In this document: in pieces, positions 28,152 to 37,829 of the stretch
Position numbering within the stretch: position 1 is the first letter of the stretch
Layout of the letters: each line of letters begins with the position of its first letter
Source of the DNA: Gammaproteobacteria bacterium
GTDB lineage: Bacteria > Pseudomonadota > Gammaproteobacteria > SZUA-229
DNA length: 64,000 nt
Direction of reading: 5' to 3'
Assembly (NCBI GenBank): GCA_026995045.1
Contig: JALWPK010000209.1
Coordinates: 1-64,000, forward strand
Made by a program: the position numbers and the translations under genes
Notes under the pieces: model-generated
Seen by the model: the letters and a program-made list of their open reading frames with translations, nothing else
Databases searched by the model: none
Told to the model about the DNA's origin: nothing

Positions 28152-29036
28152 ATTCTGCAAAACCTCATCACAATACTGCAAACCGAACTATGGCTGTTTT
28201 ACGCAGCCATAGTATTTTTTGGCCTGAGTGTTGGCAGCTTTCTTAACGTGGTTGTATATCGCCTGCCGCTGATGATGGAACGTGACTGGAAAGCACAGTG
28301 CCAGGAATTTCTGGAAATGGAAGGTGATCCCCAACAATACGGCCGTACAGAAAGCCTAACCCTGTCAACACCGCGTTCCGCATGCCCGTCATGTGGTCAC
28401 AAAATTACGGCAACCGAAAATATCCCTGTATTGAGCTTCCTGCTGCTTGGCGGCAAATGTTCCGCCTGTAAAAAGCCGATTTCGATTCAGTATCCACTGG
28501 TCGAGCTGACAACAGCTTGTCTGTCGGTTATTGTCGCCATGCGTTTTGGCGTCAGCCATGCCTCACTGGCCGCACTGGTTTTTACCTGGTGCCTGATTGC
28601 TTTGACCCTGATTGATTTTCACAAGCAACTGTTGCCTGACTCCATCACCTACCCTTTGATGTGGCTGGGCATTCTGTACAGTTTTACCGGAAACTTTACT
28701 GATCTGCAGTCAAGCGTCATCGGCGCCAGCGCCGGTTACATGTCGTTGTGGCTGGTATTCCAGCTATTCAAACTGGTCACCGGAAAAGAAGGCATGGGCT
28801 ACGGCGATTTCAAATTACTGGCGGCGTTGGGCGCATGGTGCGGCTGGCAATTATTGCCGCTGATTATCTTGCTGTCATCTGTTGTCGGCGCTGTGGTTGG
28901 TATTGCGATGCTGGTGAGCGGTTATACCAAACGCGCGCAACCGATTCCTTTTGGCCCCTATCTGGCGACTGCCGGCTGGATTGCGCTGATGTGGGGCGAA
29001 CAACTCAACAATACCTATCTGGGTCTTCTTCGATAA
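28152..29036 (+). CDS. pilD: Prepilin peptidase PilD, with non-canonical start codon
   Basis: Inner membrane aspartic protease that cleaves and N-methylates prepilins. It shows a tetracysteine zinc motif (CPSCGHK and CSACKK) and catalytic aspartates in LTLIDFHKQLLPD and GMGYGDFK, with multiple membrane helices. The conserved start of the family, FFGLSVGSFLNVVVYRLP, is encoded from about 28218, but no ATG, GTG or TTG occurs in frame between the pilC stop (28146-28148) and that segment. A GTG at 28248 would remove the first helix. GGAGG at 28140-28144 is seven bases from ATT at 28152 and ten from CTG at 28155, so one of these rare codons is the likely start. The stop overlaps the coaE start by one base. 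Confidence 0.88.
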   Translation: MLQNLITILQTELWLFYAAIVFFGLSVGSFLNVVVYRLPLMMERDWKAQCQEFLEMEGDPQQYGRTESLTLSTPRSACPSCGHKITATENIPVLSFLLLGGKCSACKKPISIQYPLVELTTACLSVIVAMRFGVSHASLAALVFTWCLIALTLIDFHKQLLPDSITYPLMWLGILYSFTGNFTDLQSSVIGASAGYMSLWLVFQLFKLVTGKEGMGYGDFKLLAALGAWCGWQLLPLIILLSSVVGAVVGIAMLVSGYTKRAQPIPFGPYLATAGWIALMWGEQLNNTYLGLLR

Positions 29037-29620
29037 TGCTCAGGATTGGCCTGACCGGTGGCATCGGCTCTGGCAAAAGCACCGTCGCCTCGTTGTTCAA
29101 AGAACTGGGAACCGCCGTAATCGATGCCGATGATATTTCGCATCAACTCAGTAACGAGCCACAAATCATAGCAAGCATCCGCTCTCTGTTTGGTGATTCG
29201 GTTGTACAACCAGATGGTGGGCTCGACCGCAAGCAACTGGCAGGCATTGTCTTTTCCGACAGTCACGCCAGACAACAACTGGAAGCCTTGCTGCATCCCC
29301 TTGTCAGACAGCGCATGATGCAAGCCATCGAAAGCATTGATGCGCCCTATGTGATTCTGGTCGCGCCGCTGCTGCTGGAGACCGATTTTCACCATCTGGT
29401 CGACCGCATTCTGGTTGTCAATTTGCCGGTTGAGGAGCAGGTGCGGCGGGTGAAGCTGCGTGATGACCGTCCGGAAAGCCAGATCAGGGCGATTATCGAC
29501 CAACAAATCAGCCGCGATCAAAGACTGCGCATGGCTGACGATATCATCGACAACAGCCTGCCTGAAACACACCTCAAAGCCGTAGTCGAGTCGCTTCACC
29601 ACCGCTATCTGCGCTTGTAA
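29036..29620 (+). CDS. coaE: Dephospho-CoA kinase CoaE
   Basis: Last enzyme of coenzyme A synthesis; phosphorylates the ribose 3'-hydroxyl of dephospho-CoA in the cytoplasm. The 194-residue protein has the P-loop GGIGSGKST (residues 8-16), followed by the DADDISHQL segment and LDRKQLAGIVFSD typical of CoaE. The ATG overlaps the pilD stop in TAATG, giving translational coupling. The pilD-coaE pairing is widespread in gammaproteobacteria. Confidence 0.95.
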   Translation: MLRIGLTGGIGSGKSTVASLFKELGTAVIDADDISHQLSNEPQIIASIRSLFGDSVVQPDGGLDRKQLAGIVFSDSHARQQLEALLHPLVRQRMMQAIESIDAPYVILVAPLLLETDFHHLVDRILVVNLPVEEQVRRVKLRDDRPESQIRAIIDQQISRDQRLRMADDIIDNSLPETHLKAVVESLHHRYLRL

Positions 29621-29700
29621 GCTTTCTGCCGCTCACAAGCCGTATTCACGCGCCAGACAAAGTATGCGACAATGCGCGCTTTAGGCCAGACCCGCATACC

Positions 29701-30471
29701 GTGTCCCAAACCATTGTCTACGAACAACCGCTGAATGAACGCATCCGTGCTTTTTTGCGCCTGGAAAAGCTGTTCAGCCAGTTTGCCTGGCACAGCAAGC
29801 ACGGATCGGAGTGGAACAACCCCATCGCCATCGACGCCATTATCGAGCTGATGGCCATCACCAGGCGCAGCGATGTCAAGCTGGAAGTGCACAAGGAGCT
29901 GGAGCGCCAGCACAGCCGACTGGAAAGTCTGGCGCGCCGGCCACAGGTTGACCGCTCACAACTGGACTCCATTCTCGCCAACCTGAAACAGCGCATCACC
30001 GAAATCCAGCAGACAGGCGGCCAGATGGGAAAAGAGTTGCAATCGGTCGAACTGCTCAACGCCGTGCGCCAGAAAAATTTCCTGCCCGGTTGCATTTGCG
30101 ACTTTGACCTGCCGGCATTCAAATTCTGGCTGACGCGCGACCCACAAACCCAGCGCAAGCACATGGAGCAGTGGTATGACTCATTCAGCCAGCTGGACAG
30201 AGCAGTGCAGCTGATTCTTGATGTTATCCGGCACAGCGCTGACGCCACTCATGAAACCGCCATCAACGGTTTTTACCAACAAAGCCTGGACACTAATATC
30301 ACTATACAAATGCTCAGAATCAGACTGAACAAAAATGCCAACTGTTATCCTGAAATCAGCGCAGGGAAACATCGTTTCACAGTGCGATTCATGCATAACG
30401 GCAACCCGGCCACGAGACCCGAGCAATGTAACGAAGACGTCACATTCAAACTGCAAATGTGCTCAATCTAG
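29701..30471 (+). CDS. zapD: Cell division protein ZapD (YacF)
   Basis: Cytoplasmic FtsZ-ring bundling protein. The 256-residue product begins with the family signature YEQPLNERIRAFLRLEKL and contains GCICDFDLPAFKFWLT. The start codon is GTG at 29701. It follows coaE by 80 bases, the usual order coaE-zapD. In many relatives yacG and a mutT gene come next; here yacG is absent and an AT-richer two-gene segment on the other strand lies before the Nudix gene. Confidence 0.94.
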   Translation: MSQTIVYEQPLNERIRAFLRLEKLFSQFAWHSKHGSEWNNPIAIDAIIELMAITRRSDVKLEVHKELERQHSRLESLARRPQVDRSQLDSILANLKQRITEIQQTGGQMGKELQSVELLNAVRQKNFLPGCICDFDLPAFKFWLTRDPQTQRKHMEQWYDSFSQLDRAVQLILDVIRHSADATHETAINGFYQQSLDTNITIQMLRIRLNKNANCYPEISAGKHRFTVRFMHNGNPATRPEQCNEDVTFKLQMCSI

Positions 30472-30514
30472 CAAAGTAAACAAGAGAACTCACCACACTC
30501 GTCAAGCCACCGTC

Positions 30515-32257
30515 TCACACTCCGAGCAACCTGCGAATACCAGATCGCGAAGCTACACCGGCTTTTTCACAATATCGTCTATCTTCTTCACTTATAAATT
30601 TGTCAAGCTTATGAACAAGTGGTGCAATATGATGCACATAATTCTTCCAGCGATTGATTGATGTAGCATAAACTGATTTGCGTACTTGCGTATAACTCGC
30701 GGTAACTACAGACCTGGCGTCATCTTTCTGCTCAAGCACGCTATCCGCCCACTCAAGCCCCATTGCGTTGACAATATCTTGCAAACATCGTTCGGTATCA
30801 CCGATGACATCTTCATAGTTAACTGTTATCAACCTCCCTGCCGGCAGAACGGATTGCCAATGTGAAAGCACATCACGATAAAACTGGTAGTAATTCGCAA
30901 TCCAGTCCAGATCAAAAGACATTTCTACACCAGAGAATGACTGAAAATAGCACGACAGGCAAGTATCCAGTGGATGCCTGTGTATATTGATGATAGTGGC
31001 TTTCGGAAACAACAAATGAATCAAGCCCAGGTTCAGAAAGTTTCCGGGCATTTTATCTACCACCCTTTCTTCATCACCGCCCATTTCTCTCAAGTTGGCA
31101 AGATACATGCTGCTCATCTTGTGCAACTGAGCAGACAGCGCCGACTGCTCCATAGCGGCTTTTCCACCACGTTCGGCTTCATCCATATGTGACTGACTAA
31201 GTCGTGTTATCGCCATCAGCTCTCCGGCGGCTCGGACTGACGGATGCCGAGACAACATTGTTTCCAGCAGCGTTGTTCCAGATCGCGGCATGCCAACTAT
31301 AAATACCGGCTGCCTGGAATGACAGCCCAGTTCATCGCCGCGAGAAACCAGTTTTTTATTAAAATGCTTTTTACATTTCCTGAAATAGTCCTTCTGCGCA
31401 TTGGGTTCTGATGGCGACTTAACCAGCAAATTGGCGTTTTTGTAATAACCGAATGCTTCATCATACTGCCTGCAATCATCCATGGCCTTGCCAAGCGCGA
31501 AATAGATGAGTGCCTTGTTCTGTGCTGACAGATTCTTTTTTAAAGCTTTTTTCATTTTAGCAATCAAGCTATCATTCACGTCCTTGAATGACTTGATGTT
31601 AGCCAGATTATAATAAGCCAGCCCATAGCCGGAATTTTTCTGTATTGACTTCAGCAGCTGTTTTTCCGCCTCCGGGAATCGCCCCATTTCAACAAGTGTG
31701 CCTGCCAGCACCACATAGTGATCCTCATTCGGCTTGAGCCGAACTAGCTTCTCCGCATACTTGAGAGCTTCTTCATGTTGTTGCAAAAGCCTTAGCGCCA
31801 GAACCAAATCGCGGTAGGGAGAATGATTACTTGGTTTTAATGACACCGCGTGCTTCAGTAGTTCGATGGCTTCATGGTAACTACCAATCGAATACAGATA
31901 CCCGCCAAGATTTGCATACACATCAGGCCTGCTGGTATTTTGCTCTATCAGCCGCCGAAGCACAGCCTCCCCTGTTTCACCATTGCCTGACGCCAGCTCA
32001 ACCTGTGCTCGAAGTAGCATTACAGATTCATTGTCCGGCGAGTTTTTCGACAATGCATCGAGATAGCGCCGCGCCTGCCCGTACCAGCCTAGCCGGTAAT
32101 ATAATGTTGCCAATTCCTTCACCAAAGCTGGACTGCCCGGATCAACACCTTCAATCAATCTGGCAGTTTCTGATGCTTCGGTTATATCCCCAGCATCAAG
32201 GTGACGTAATGCTTTACGAAGCAAAACGGCTATTTCATTATCATCCAGCTGGCTCAT
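30515..32257 (-). CDS. TPR-repeat sulfotransferase-family protein
   Basis: Protein of 580 residues. The first 300 or so are tetratricopeptide repeats (for example YANLGGYLYSIGSYHEAIEL). The C-terminal part is a sulfotransferase domain, with the PAPS 5'-phosphosulfate loop in GMPRSGTTLLE (about 325-335) and the family 3'-phosphate region around RHPLDTCLSCYFQSF. Proteins of this type transfer sulfate from PAPS to a cell-surface, lipid or protein acceptor, here unknown. No signal peptide is seen. The gene is noticeably richer in A+T than its neighbours, so it may have been acquired. A small gene of unknown function ends 30 bases upstream and is probably cotranscribed. Confidence 0.87.
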   Translation of the reverse strand: MSQLDDNEIAVLLRKALRHLDAGDITEASETARLIEGVDPGSPALVKELATLYYRLGWYGQARRYLDALSKNSPDNESVMLLRAQVELASGNGETGEAVLRRLIEQNTSRPDVYANLGGYLYSIGSYHEAIELLKHAVSLKPSNHSPYRDLVLALRLLQQHEEALKYAEKLVRLKPNEDHYVVLAGTLVEMGRFPEAEKQLLKSIQKNSGYGLAYYNLANIKSFKDVNDSLIAKMKKALKKNLSAQNKALIYFALGKAMDDCRQYDEAFGYYKNANLLVKSPSEPNAQKDYFRKCKKHFNKKLVSRGDELGCHSRQPVFIVGMPRSGTTLLETMLSRHPSVRAAGELMAITRLSQSHMDEAERGGKAAMEQSALSAQLHKMSSMYLANLREMGGDEERVVDKMPGNFLNLGLIHLLFPKATIINIHRHPLDTCLSCYFQSFSGVEMSFDLDWIANYYQFYRDVLSHWQSVLPAGRLITVNYEDVIGDTERCLQDIVNAMGLEWADSVLEQKDDARSVVTASYTQVRKSVYATSINRWKNYVHHIAPLVHKLDKFISEEDRRYCEKAGVASRSGIRRLLGV

Positions 32258-32287
32258 AATGTAACTACTCGGATTACGTTTTTGATT

Positions 32288-32599
32288 CTATGGTGTTTTC
32301 AATAACAATGAATGGTTTATGTCCTTGACAAACTTTTCCTCATATCCCATCTCCAGCAATCGTTCCTTAAATTTAAGATGCAGCCTCGCCTTGCCATAAA
32401 TACCAAGTCTATGCATACTTTTAAAATCATTAATCCGGATGGACGCTGTATGAACCAGATTATTCAGGGTCTTATGTATCTTTTTCTGCTGCTTGCTCAG
32501 CTTTGTTGACTCTTGCTTGAGATCGATGTCAACAAGCTTTTCCGGATTCACGCACCGGTATACCTCTTGCGCCAGTTCATCAGCAAACCTGTCTATCAT
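32288..32599 (-). CDS. Small protein of unknown function upstream of the sulfotransferase gene
   Basis: A 103-residue, charged, helical protein (start MIDRFADELAQEVY) with no signal peptide and no motif I recognise; HRLGIYGKARLHLKFKERLLEMGY looks like an ordered C-terminal domain. An ATG 11 codons upstream would place a hydrophobic-basic tail in front and is less likely. It lies 30 bases before the sulfotransferase gene in the same direction, and both are A+T-rich. A short run of eight C residues lies just upstream (about 32633-32640). Confidence 0.6.
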   Translation of the reverse strand: MIDRFADELAQEVYRCVNPEKLVDIDLKQESTKLSKQQKKIHKTLNNLVHTASIRINDFKSMHRLGIYGKARLHLKFKERLLEMGYEEKFVKDINHSLLLKTP

Positions 32600-32734
32600 T
32601 GTGTTTTTTTTCCAGAATAATAAGCTCACCATCCCCCCCCGTTTTTTCCGGTCTTGATCTTATTTACTTCAACTAAAAGTGAGTTACGATTAACAACAGT
32701 AGTATAGTGTTAAAATTTCCTTTCTGTATACATC

Positions 32735-33679
32735 TCACCAATAGGCGCTGATAGCCGCCACGCCCTGACCGCCATATTTCCATGCTGTAGCCAACTGATT
32801 ATCCCCAACACCGCCCAGCGAATAGATGGGAAAAGTCGCCTGCTCAACCATACTGCCGAACTGGCGCCACCCCAGAGGTTTTGCGCCAGGATGACTGGCA
32901 GTGGCCAGAACAGGTGACAGGACAGCAAAGTCGGCTCCCAGTAACGCAGCGGTTTGCATATCCTGAACAGTATGACAGGATACTGAAAACCATTCGCATT
33001 CAGGCCGTTGCTGCATTGTCTGCAACTTCCGGCTGTCTGCATGCACCCCATCGTAGTTGCAACTAATAGTAATTTTATCCGGAACATTAATCATCAGAAT
33101 AGCACGATGGCGCTGACACAGGTCTGATGCAAGCTGCATAATGTCACCAACCAGAGTTAGATTTTTATTCAGCCAGTCTGGTTTTAATCGTAGTTGCACC
33201 AGTTGAATGCCTTTTTCCAGCGCACGCTGTAGTCTTGCTTCAAAATCACCTAGGGAATCAAACACACCGGTTATCATATATCTGTCGGGCAATTTCAGTG
33301 CATTGATAATTGGCCTGTCAGCTGCAGGAAATTCTTCTTCTTTGAGAGCGCCAACAGCTTGCCATTTCATTGGCTGTCCTTCCATAGCTGATGGTTCTCC
33401 CGTATATTGGTCTACCTTAAATACATGAAGCTGGACAGATATATCGGGGTAATGATATTTAACATTGATAAGTGGACGGAAGTCTGTCACACTGATATTC
33501 AGTTCTTCATGCAGCTCGCGTAGTAATGCCTGCTCAGCTGACTCACCGGGCTCCAGTTTACCTCCGGGAAATTCCCACAAAGCCCCCTGATGTGCGTTGG
33601 CATGACGCCGGGTGACTAATACTTCATTGTTAGCGTTGACAATCGCTGCTACTGAAACAGAAATAGTGTCATCGCGCAT
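32735..33679 (-). CDS. Nudix hydrolase (MutT-like) fused to a ThiE-like domain
   Basis: Two-domain protein of 314 residues. The N-terminal MutT-type Nudix domain has a full Nudix box, G-x5-E-x7-REL-x-EE-x-N (residues 40-61, beginning GKLEPGES and containing RELHEEL), as in the 8-oxo-dGTP-cleaning enzymes. The C-terminal part (about 130-314) is a thiamine phosphate synthase-like barrel (RLQRALEKGIQLVQLRLK, YSLGGV) whose active-site residues look diverged. This fusion is known from other gammaproteobacteria, near argJ and secA as here. It starts 11 bases after the argJ stop. A role in nucleotide-pool sanitation is likely for the first domain; the second is unassigned. Confidence 0.9.
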   Translation of the reverse strand: MRDDTISVSVAAIVNANNEVLVTRRHANAHQGALWEFPGGKLEPGESAEQALLRELHEELNISVTDFRPLINVKYHYPDISVQLHVFKVDQYTGEPSAMEGQPMKWQAVGALKEEEFPAADRPIINALKLPDRYMITGVFDSLGDFEARLQRALEKGIQLVQLRLKPDWLNKNLTLVGDIMQLASDLCQRHRAILMINVPDKITISCNYDGVHADSRKLQTMQQRPECEWFSVSCHTVQDMQTAALLGADFAVLSPVLATASHPGAKPLGWRQFGSMVEQATFPIYSLGGVGDNQLATAWKYGGQGVAAISAYW

Positions 33680-33690
33680 AATATACAGTG

Positions 33691-34896
33691 TCAGGTGCGA
33701 TACTCTGAGTTGATGGTCACATAGTCGTGTGACAGGTCAGTGGTCCAGATGGTGGCCGAGCTTGCACCCAACCCCAGCTCGACGAGAATGGTAATTTCCG
33801 GCTGGTTCATGATACTTTGCCCCTGTTCTTCGGTATAGTTTGCCGCCCTGCCACCTTGCTCGACAATGCAGACATCATCCAGAAACAGTCTGACTTTTTC
33901 GATGTCGAGCTGTTTGACGCCTGCGCGACCTACCGCCGCCAGGATACGCCCCCAGTTTGGGTCGCTGGCAAACAACGCCGTTTTTACCAGCGGTGAATGC
34001 GCAATGGTATAAGCCACTTGGCGGGCCTCTTCCATGCTGCGCGCTGCATTGACTTGCACGGTGACAAATTTGCTGGCGCCTTCGCCGTCACGAATGATAG
34101 CTTGCGCCAGTTGTGTGAACACGTCCTGCAGCGCCTGCATGAACCCCTCATGTGCACCATTCACGCTAACGCCAGACTTGCCGGTGGCTATCAGCACGCA
34201 GGCATCATTGGTGGATGTGTCGCCATCGACTGTGATGGCATTGAAAGACGGCTCGATCACCTGCTGCAGGCAGGTTTGCAAACTATCCCGGGGAATGCTT
34301 GCATCGGTAGCGACAAACGCCAGCATGGTCGCCATGTTCGGGTGAATCATGCCGGAGCCTTTGGCGATGCCGGTGATGGTCAGGGTGTTGCCATCAATAT
34401 CCACCTGCCTTGAAATCGCCTTGGCGATGGTGTCCGTAGTCATAATGCCCTGCGCGGCGACAAGCCAGTTGTCCGGCTGCAAGTTTGCGGCAAGATCAGG
34501 AAGTGATTGCTGGATTTTTTCAACCGGAAGCGGTTCGCCGATCACGCCGGTGGAAAACGGCAACACCTGGCTTGCCCCACATTGCAGTTGTTCCGCTGTG
34601 GATTCACAGCTTTGCTCGGCCGCCTGCATACCAGCCTGACCGGTTCCGGCGTTGGCGTTACCCGAGTTGATTATCAATGCGCGCGGGCTGGCGCTGGCAA
34701 GATGTTGTCTGGAGATCACCACCGGTGCGGCGCAAAACGCGTTCTGCGTAAAGACCGCCGCCGTGCTCGCGCCTTCGCCGATCTCAATCAGTACGGTGTC
34801 AAGTTCGCCGTTTTTCTTGATGCCGCTGGCGCAGGCCGCCAGCCGAACGCCATCCACGGGCAACAGCTTGGCGGGTGCAGATAATCCAACCGGCAT
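33691..34896 (-). CDS. argJ: Bifunctional ornithine acetyltransferase / N-acetylglutamate synthase ArgJ
   Basis: Arginine biosynthesis enzyme that recycles the acetyl group from N-acetylornithine to glutamate. The 401-residue precursor cuts itself at the conserved threonine in HPNMATMLAF, whose Thr becomes the nucleophile of the beta chain; flanking motifs KGSGMI and DGDTSTND are intact. It follows secA by three bases and precedes the Nudix fusion by 11, so the three genes form a tight unit. No other arg gene is in the window. Whether it has both activities or only the transferase cannot be told from the sequence. Confidence 0.96.
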   Translation of the reverse strand: MPVGLSAPAKLLPVDGVRLAACASGIKKNGELDTVLIEIGEGASTAAVFTQNAFCAAPVVISRQHLASASPRALIINSGNANAGTGQAGMQAAEQSCESTAEQLQCGASQVLPFSTGVIGEPLPVEKIQQSLPDLAANLQPDNWLVAAQGIMTTDTIAKAISRQVDIDGNTLTITGIAKGSGMIHPNMATMLAFVATDASIPRDSLQTCLQQVIEPSFNAITVDGDTSTNDACVLIATGKSGVSVNGAHEGFMQALQDVFTQLAQAIIRDGEGASKFVTVQVNAARSMEEARQVAYTIAHSPLVKTALFASDPNWGRILAAVGRAGVKQLDIEKVRLFLDDVCIVEQGGRAANYTEEQGQSIMNQPEITILVELGLGASSATIWTTDLSHDYVTINSEYRT

Positions 34897-34899
34897 GGC

Positions 34900-37620
34900 T
34901 CAGCTTAACTTGCCGTGGCAATGTTTGTATTTTTTGCCGGAGCCACAGAAGCAGGGATCATTGCGCCCCAGCTTGGGCTGGTTGCGCACATAAGGCTGCG
35001 CCTGCTCGTCACCCTCAGCTGGCTGCTGCGCTTCTTCATCCGCGATGCCACTGACTTCATCATGCTGGTAGCTGACATTCTGCGGCGCGTGTTGCGGCTC
35101 CAGTTGCTCCACTTCCTCGCGCTCCTGGATCTGCACTTTGGACAGGATGCTGACCGCTTCATGCTTGATGGTTTCCAGCATTTCGCTGAACATGGCGAAG
35201 GACTCGCGCTTGTATTCCTGTTTCGGGTCTTTCTGCGCATAGCCACGCAGGCCGATGCTCTGGCGCAGGTAATCCATCGCCGCCAGATGCTCTTTCCAGT
35301 TTTTGTCGAGTACATTCAGCAACACATATTTTTCATAGTTGCGCATGCCTTCGCTGCCAACCATTTCTTCCTTGCGCTTGTAGTCTTCCACCAGGGTGTT
35401 GATAATCTTGCGACGCAAACTGTGTTCGTTTAGCTCGTCGTCTTCATCCAGCCACTGCTGCACCGGCATACGCAGGCCGAATTCATTGTGCAGGGCTTCT
35501 TCCAGCCCGGGGATATCCCATTGCTCATCCAGGCTGCCAGCCGGGATGTATTCGGAAACGATATTGTTCACCACATCTTCGCGGATGTTTTCCACCACGC
35601 CAGACAGGTCAGCCTCGCCCATCATTTCATTGCGCTGCGCGTACACCACCTTGCGCTGGTCATTGGCGACATCGTCGTATTCCAACAGTTGCTTGCGTAT
35701 ATCAAAGTTGTGGCCTTCCACCTTGCGCTGCGCATTTTCAATGGCGCGGTTCACCCAGGGGTGTTCGATGGCTTCACCGCGCTCCATGCCCAGTTTTTTC
35801 ATCAGCGCGCCTACCTTGTCGGAAGCGAAGATGCGCATCAGGTCATCTTCCAGCGACAGATAAAAACGGCTGGATCCCGGATCGCCCTGACGACCGGAGC
35901 GGCCGCGCAACTGGTTGTCGATGCGACGCGATTCATGGCGTTCGCTGCCAATCACATGCAGGCCGCCGGCATCCAGCACCGCCTGATGGTCTTTTTCCCA
36001 CTGCTGCATCAGCTTCTGTTTTTCTTCCTCGCTGATATCGGGCATGGACGCCAGTTTGGCTTCGATGTTGCCACCGAGCACAATATCGGTGCCGCGACCG
36101 GCCATGTTGGTGGCGATGGTCACCGCGCCGGGCGCGCCGGCCTGCTCGACAATGTGCGCCTCGTTTTCATGCTGTTTGGCGTTGAGCACATTGTGCTTGA
36201 TGCCAGCCTTTTTCAGCAGGCGAGACAGCACTTCGGACACTTCAATCGAGGCCGTGCCCACCAGCACCGGTTGCTTGCGCTGCACACAGTCCTTGACATC
36301 TTCGATGATGGCTTCGTATTTTTCTTCCTTGGTGAGGTATACCAGGTCGGTGTTGTCGACGCGTATCATCGGCTTGTTGGTCGGAATCACCACCACTTCC
36401 AGGCCATAAATCTGCATCAACTCAGGCGCCTCGGTATCGGCGGTGCCAGTCATGCCGGAAATCTTGTCGTACAACCGGAAATAGTTCTGGAAGGTAATTG
36501 ACGCCAGCGTCTGGTTTTCCTGTTGAATCGGCACGCCTTCCTTTGCCTCCACCGCCTGATGCAAGCCTTCAGACCAGCGACGACCCGGCATGGTGCGGCC
36601 GGTGAATTCATCAACAATCACAATCTGGTTGTTCTGCACGATATAGTGCACGTCTTTCTGGAAAATGGCGTTGGCGCGAATCGCGGCGTTGAGATAATGC
36701 AACAGGCTGATGTTGTTGGCGCTGTACAGGTTTTCGTTTTCCGGCAGAATGCCTTCCTTGACCAGCAGCTCCTCAACTTTCTGATGGCCCTGCTCGGTGA
36801 TGTGAACTGTCTTGTTCTTTTCGTCGATGGTGTAATCGCCTTCTTCCTCGGCGTCCTTGTCGTCCTTGTGTTCGCCGCGTTCAAGGTGTTTGAATATTTC
36901 CTTGAACTTCAAGTGCATTTCACTGTTGTCGTCCACCGCGCCGGAAATAATCAACGGCGTTCTGGCTTCGTCAATCAGAATCGAGTCAACTTCGTCGATG
37001 ATGGCGAAATTGAGTTCGCGCTGTACGCGTTCTTCTTTGGTGAACGCCATGTTGTCGCGCAAATAATCGAAACCGAATTCGTTATTGGTGCCGTAGGTAA
37101 TGTCGGCGGCGTAAGCCTGTTTCTTGGCGGCCGCATCCATGCCGCCGATGCTGACGCCGGTGGTCATGCCGAGAAAGTTGTACAGCTTGGACATCCACGC
37201 CGCATCGCGTTGCGCCAGATAATCGTTCACCGTCACCACATGCACGCCCTTGCCGGACAGCGCGTTGAGATAGGCCGCCAGCGTCGCCACCAGGGTCTTG
37301 CCTTCACCGGTGCGCATCTCGGCAATCTTGCCGCTGTGCAGCACCATGCCGCCGATCAGCTGTACGTCGAAGTGACGCATGCCCAGCACGCGCCTGCCGG
37401 CTTCACGCACGGTGGCGAAAGCTTCCGGCAACAGCGCGTCCAGTGATTCCCCGTCCTGATAGCGCAGGCGAAATTCCACCGTTTTGGCGGCCAGCTGTTC
37501 ATCGCTCAGCGCCTCGAATTCCGGCTCCAGCGCATTGATTTTTTGCACGGTTTTGCGGTGTTGTTTGATGATGCGGTCGTTGCGACTGCCGACTATCTTG
37601 CGTACAAGCGAGGAAATCAT
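34900..37620 (-). CDS. secA: Protein translocase ATPase SecA
   Basis: Motor of the Sec pathway that drives preproteins through SecYEG. The 906-residue protein begins with the usual basic helix ([12 protein letters not shown]) and has Walker A MRTGEGKT (about 102-109), [11 protein letters not shown], the GRGTDI helicase motif, and a C-terminal zinc tail ([17 protein letters not shown]) that binds SecB and phospholipid. The gene is followed at once by argJ. The 205 bases between secA and the M23 gene hold a remnant of a GGGGTCAGGTC-type sequence and no recognisable secM. Confidence 0.98.
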   Translation of the reverse strand: MISSLVRKIVGSRNDRIIKQHRKTVQKINALEPEFEALSDEQLAAKTVEFRLRYQDGESLDALLPEAFATVREAGRRVLGMRHFDVQLIGGMVLHSGKIAEMRTGEGKTLVATLAAYLNALSGKGVHVVTVNDYLAQRDAAWMSKLYNFLGMTTGVSIGGMDAAAKKQAYAADITYGTNNEFGFDYLRDNMAFTKEERVQRELNFAIIDEVDSILIDEARTPLIISGAVDDNSEMHLKFKEIFKHLERGEHKDDKDAEEEGDYTIDEKNKTVHITEQGHQKVEELLVKEGILPENENLYSANNISLLHYLNAAIRANAIFQKDVHYIVQNNQIVIVDEFTGRTMPGRRWSEGLHQAVEAKEGVPIQQENQTLASITFQNYFRLYDKISGMTGTADTEAPELMQIYGLEVVVIPTNKPMIRVDNTDLVYLTKEEKYEAIIEDVKDCVQRKQPVLVGTASIEVSEVLSRLLKKAGIKHNVLNAKQHENEAHIVEQAGAPGAVTIATNMAGRGTDIVLGGNIEAKLASMPDISEEEKQKLMQQWEKDHQAVLDAGGLHVIGSERHESRRIDNQLRGRSGRQGDPGSSRFYLSLEDDLMRIFASDKVGALMKKLGMERGEAIEHPWVNRAIENAQRKVEGHNFDIRKQLLEYDDVANDQRKVVYAQRNEMMGEADLSGVVENIREDVVNNIVSEYIPAGSLDEQWDIPGLEEALHNEFGLRMPVQQWLDEDDELNEHSLRRKIINTLVEDYKRKEEMVGSEGMRNYEKYVLLNVLDKNWKEHLAAMDYLRQSIGLRGYAQKDPKQEYKRESFAMFSEMLETIKHEAVSILSKVQIQEREEVEQLEPQHAPQNVSYQHDEVSGIADEEAQQPAEGDEQAQPYVRNQPKLGRNDPCFCGSGKKYKHCHGKLS

Positions 37621-37759
37621 TGCTGGAAAAATCCCGGGAATTTAGGTTGTCAAAACGTTAGGGTTAGTATGAATCATGCAGCTTAACGCCCTGTTAATCG
37701 TGCGGTGCAGGCGCGGCTTTTCGACCCCGAAAAAACAACGCATATTATGCACCAGAAGC

Positions 37760-37829
37760 GGGGTCAGGTCATAAATATGAGGGGAAAATTCACTATTGGC
37801 GGGTTTTTGTAAAGCAGTCCTGGGGTCAG
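37760..37829. repeat. GGGGTCAG-bearing intergenic fragment
   Basis: GGGGTCAGGTC at 37760-37770 and GGGGTCAG at 37822-37829 occur in the short secA-M23 gap. GGGGTCAGGTC strings often mark REP-like DNA near IS200-type (Y1) transposases. No transposase is present, so this would be a remnant. The second copy overlaps the stop codon of the M23 gene. Confidence 0.35.

Noticed and set aside
32633-32640. Run of eight C bases as a phase-variation tract
   Set aside because: It lies outside coding sequence and upstream of an uncharacterised gene; no evidence that length changes would switch a frame.
35488-37446. Two long open frames opposite secA
   Set aside because: Antisense shadows of secA; rich in His, Gln and Phe, with no conserved motif.
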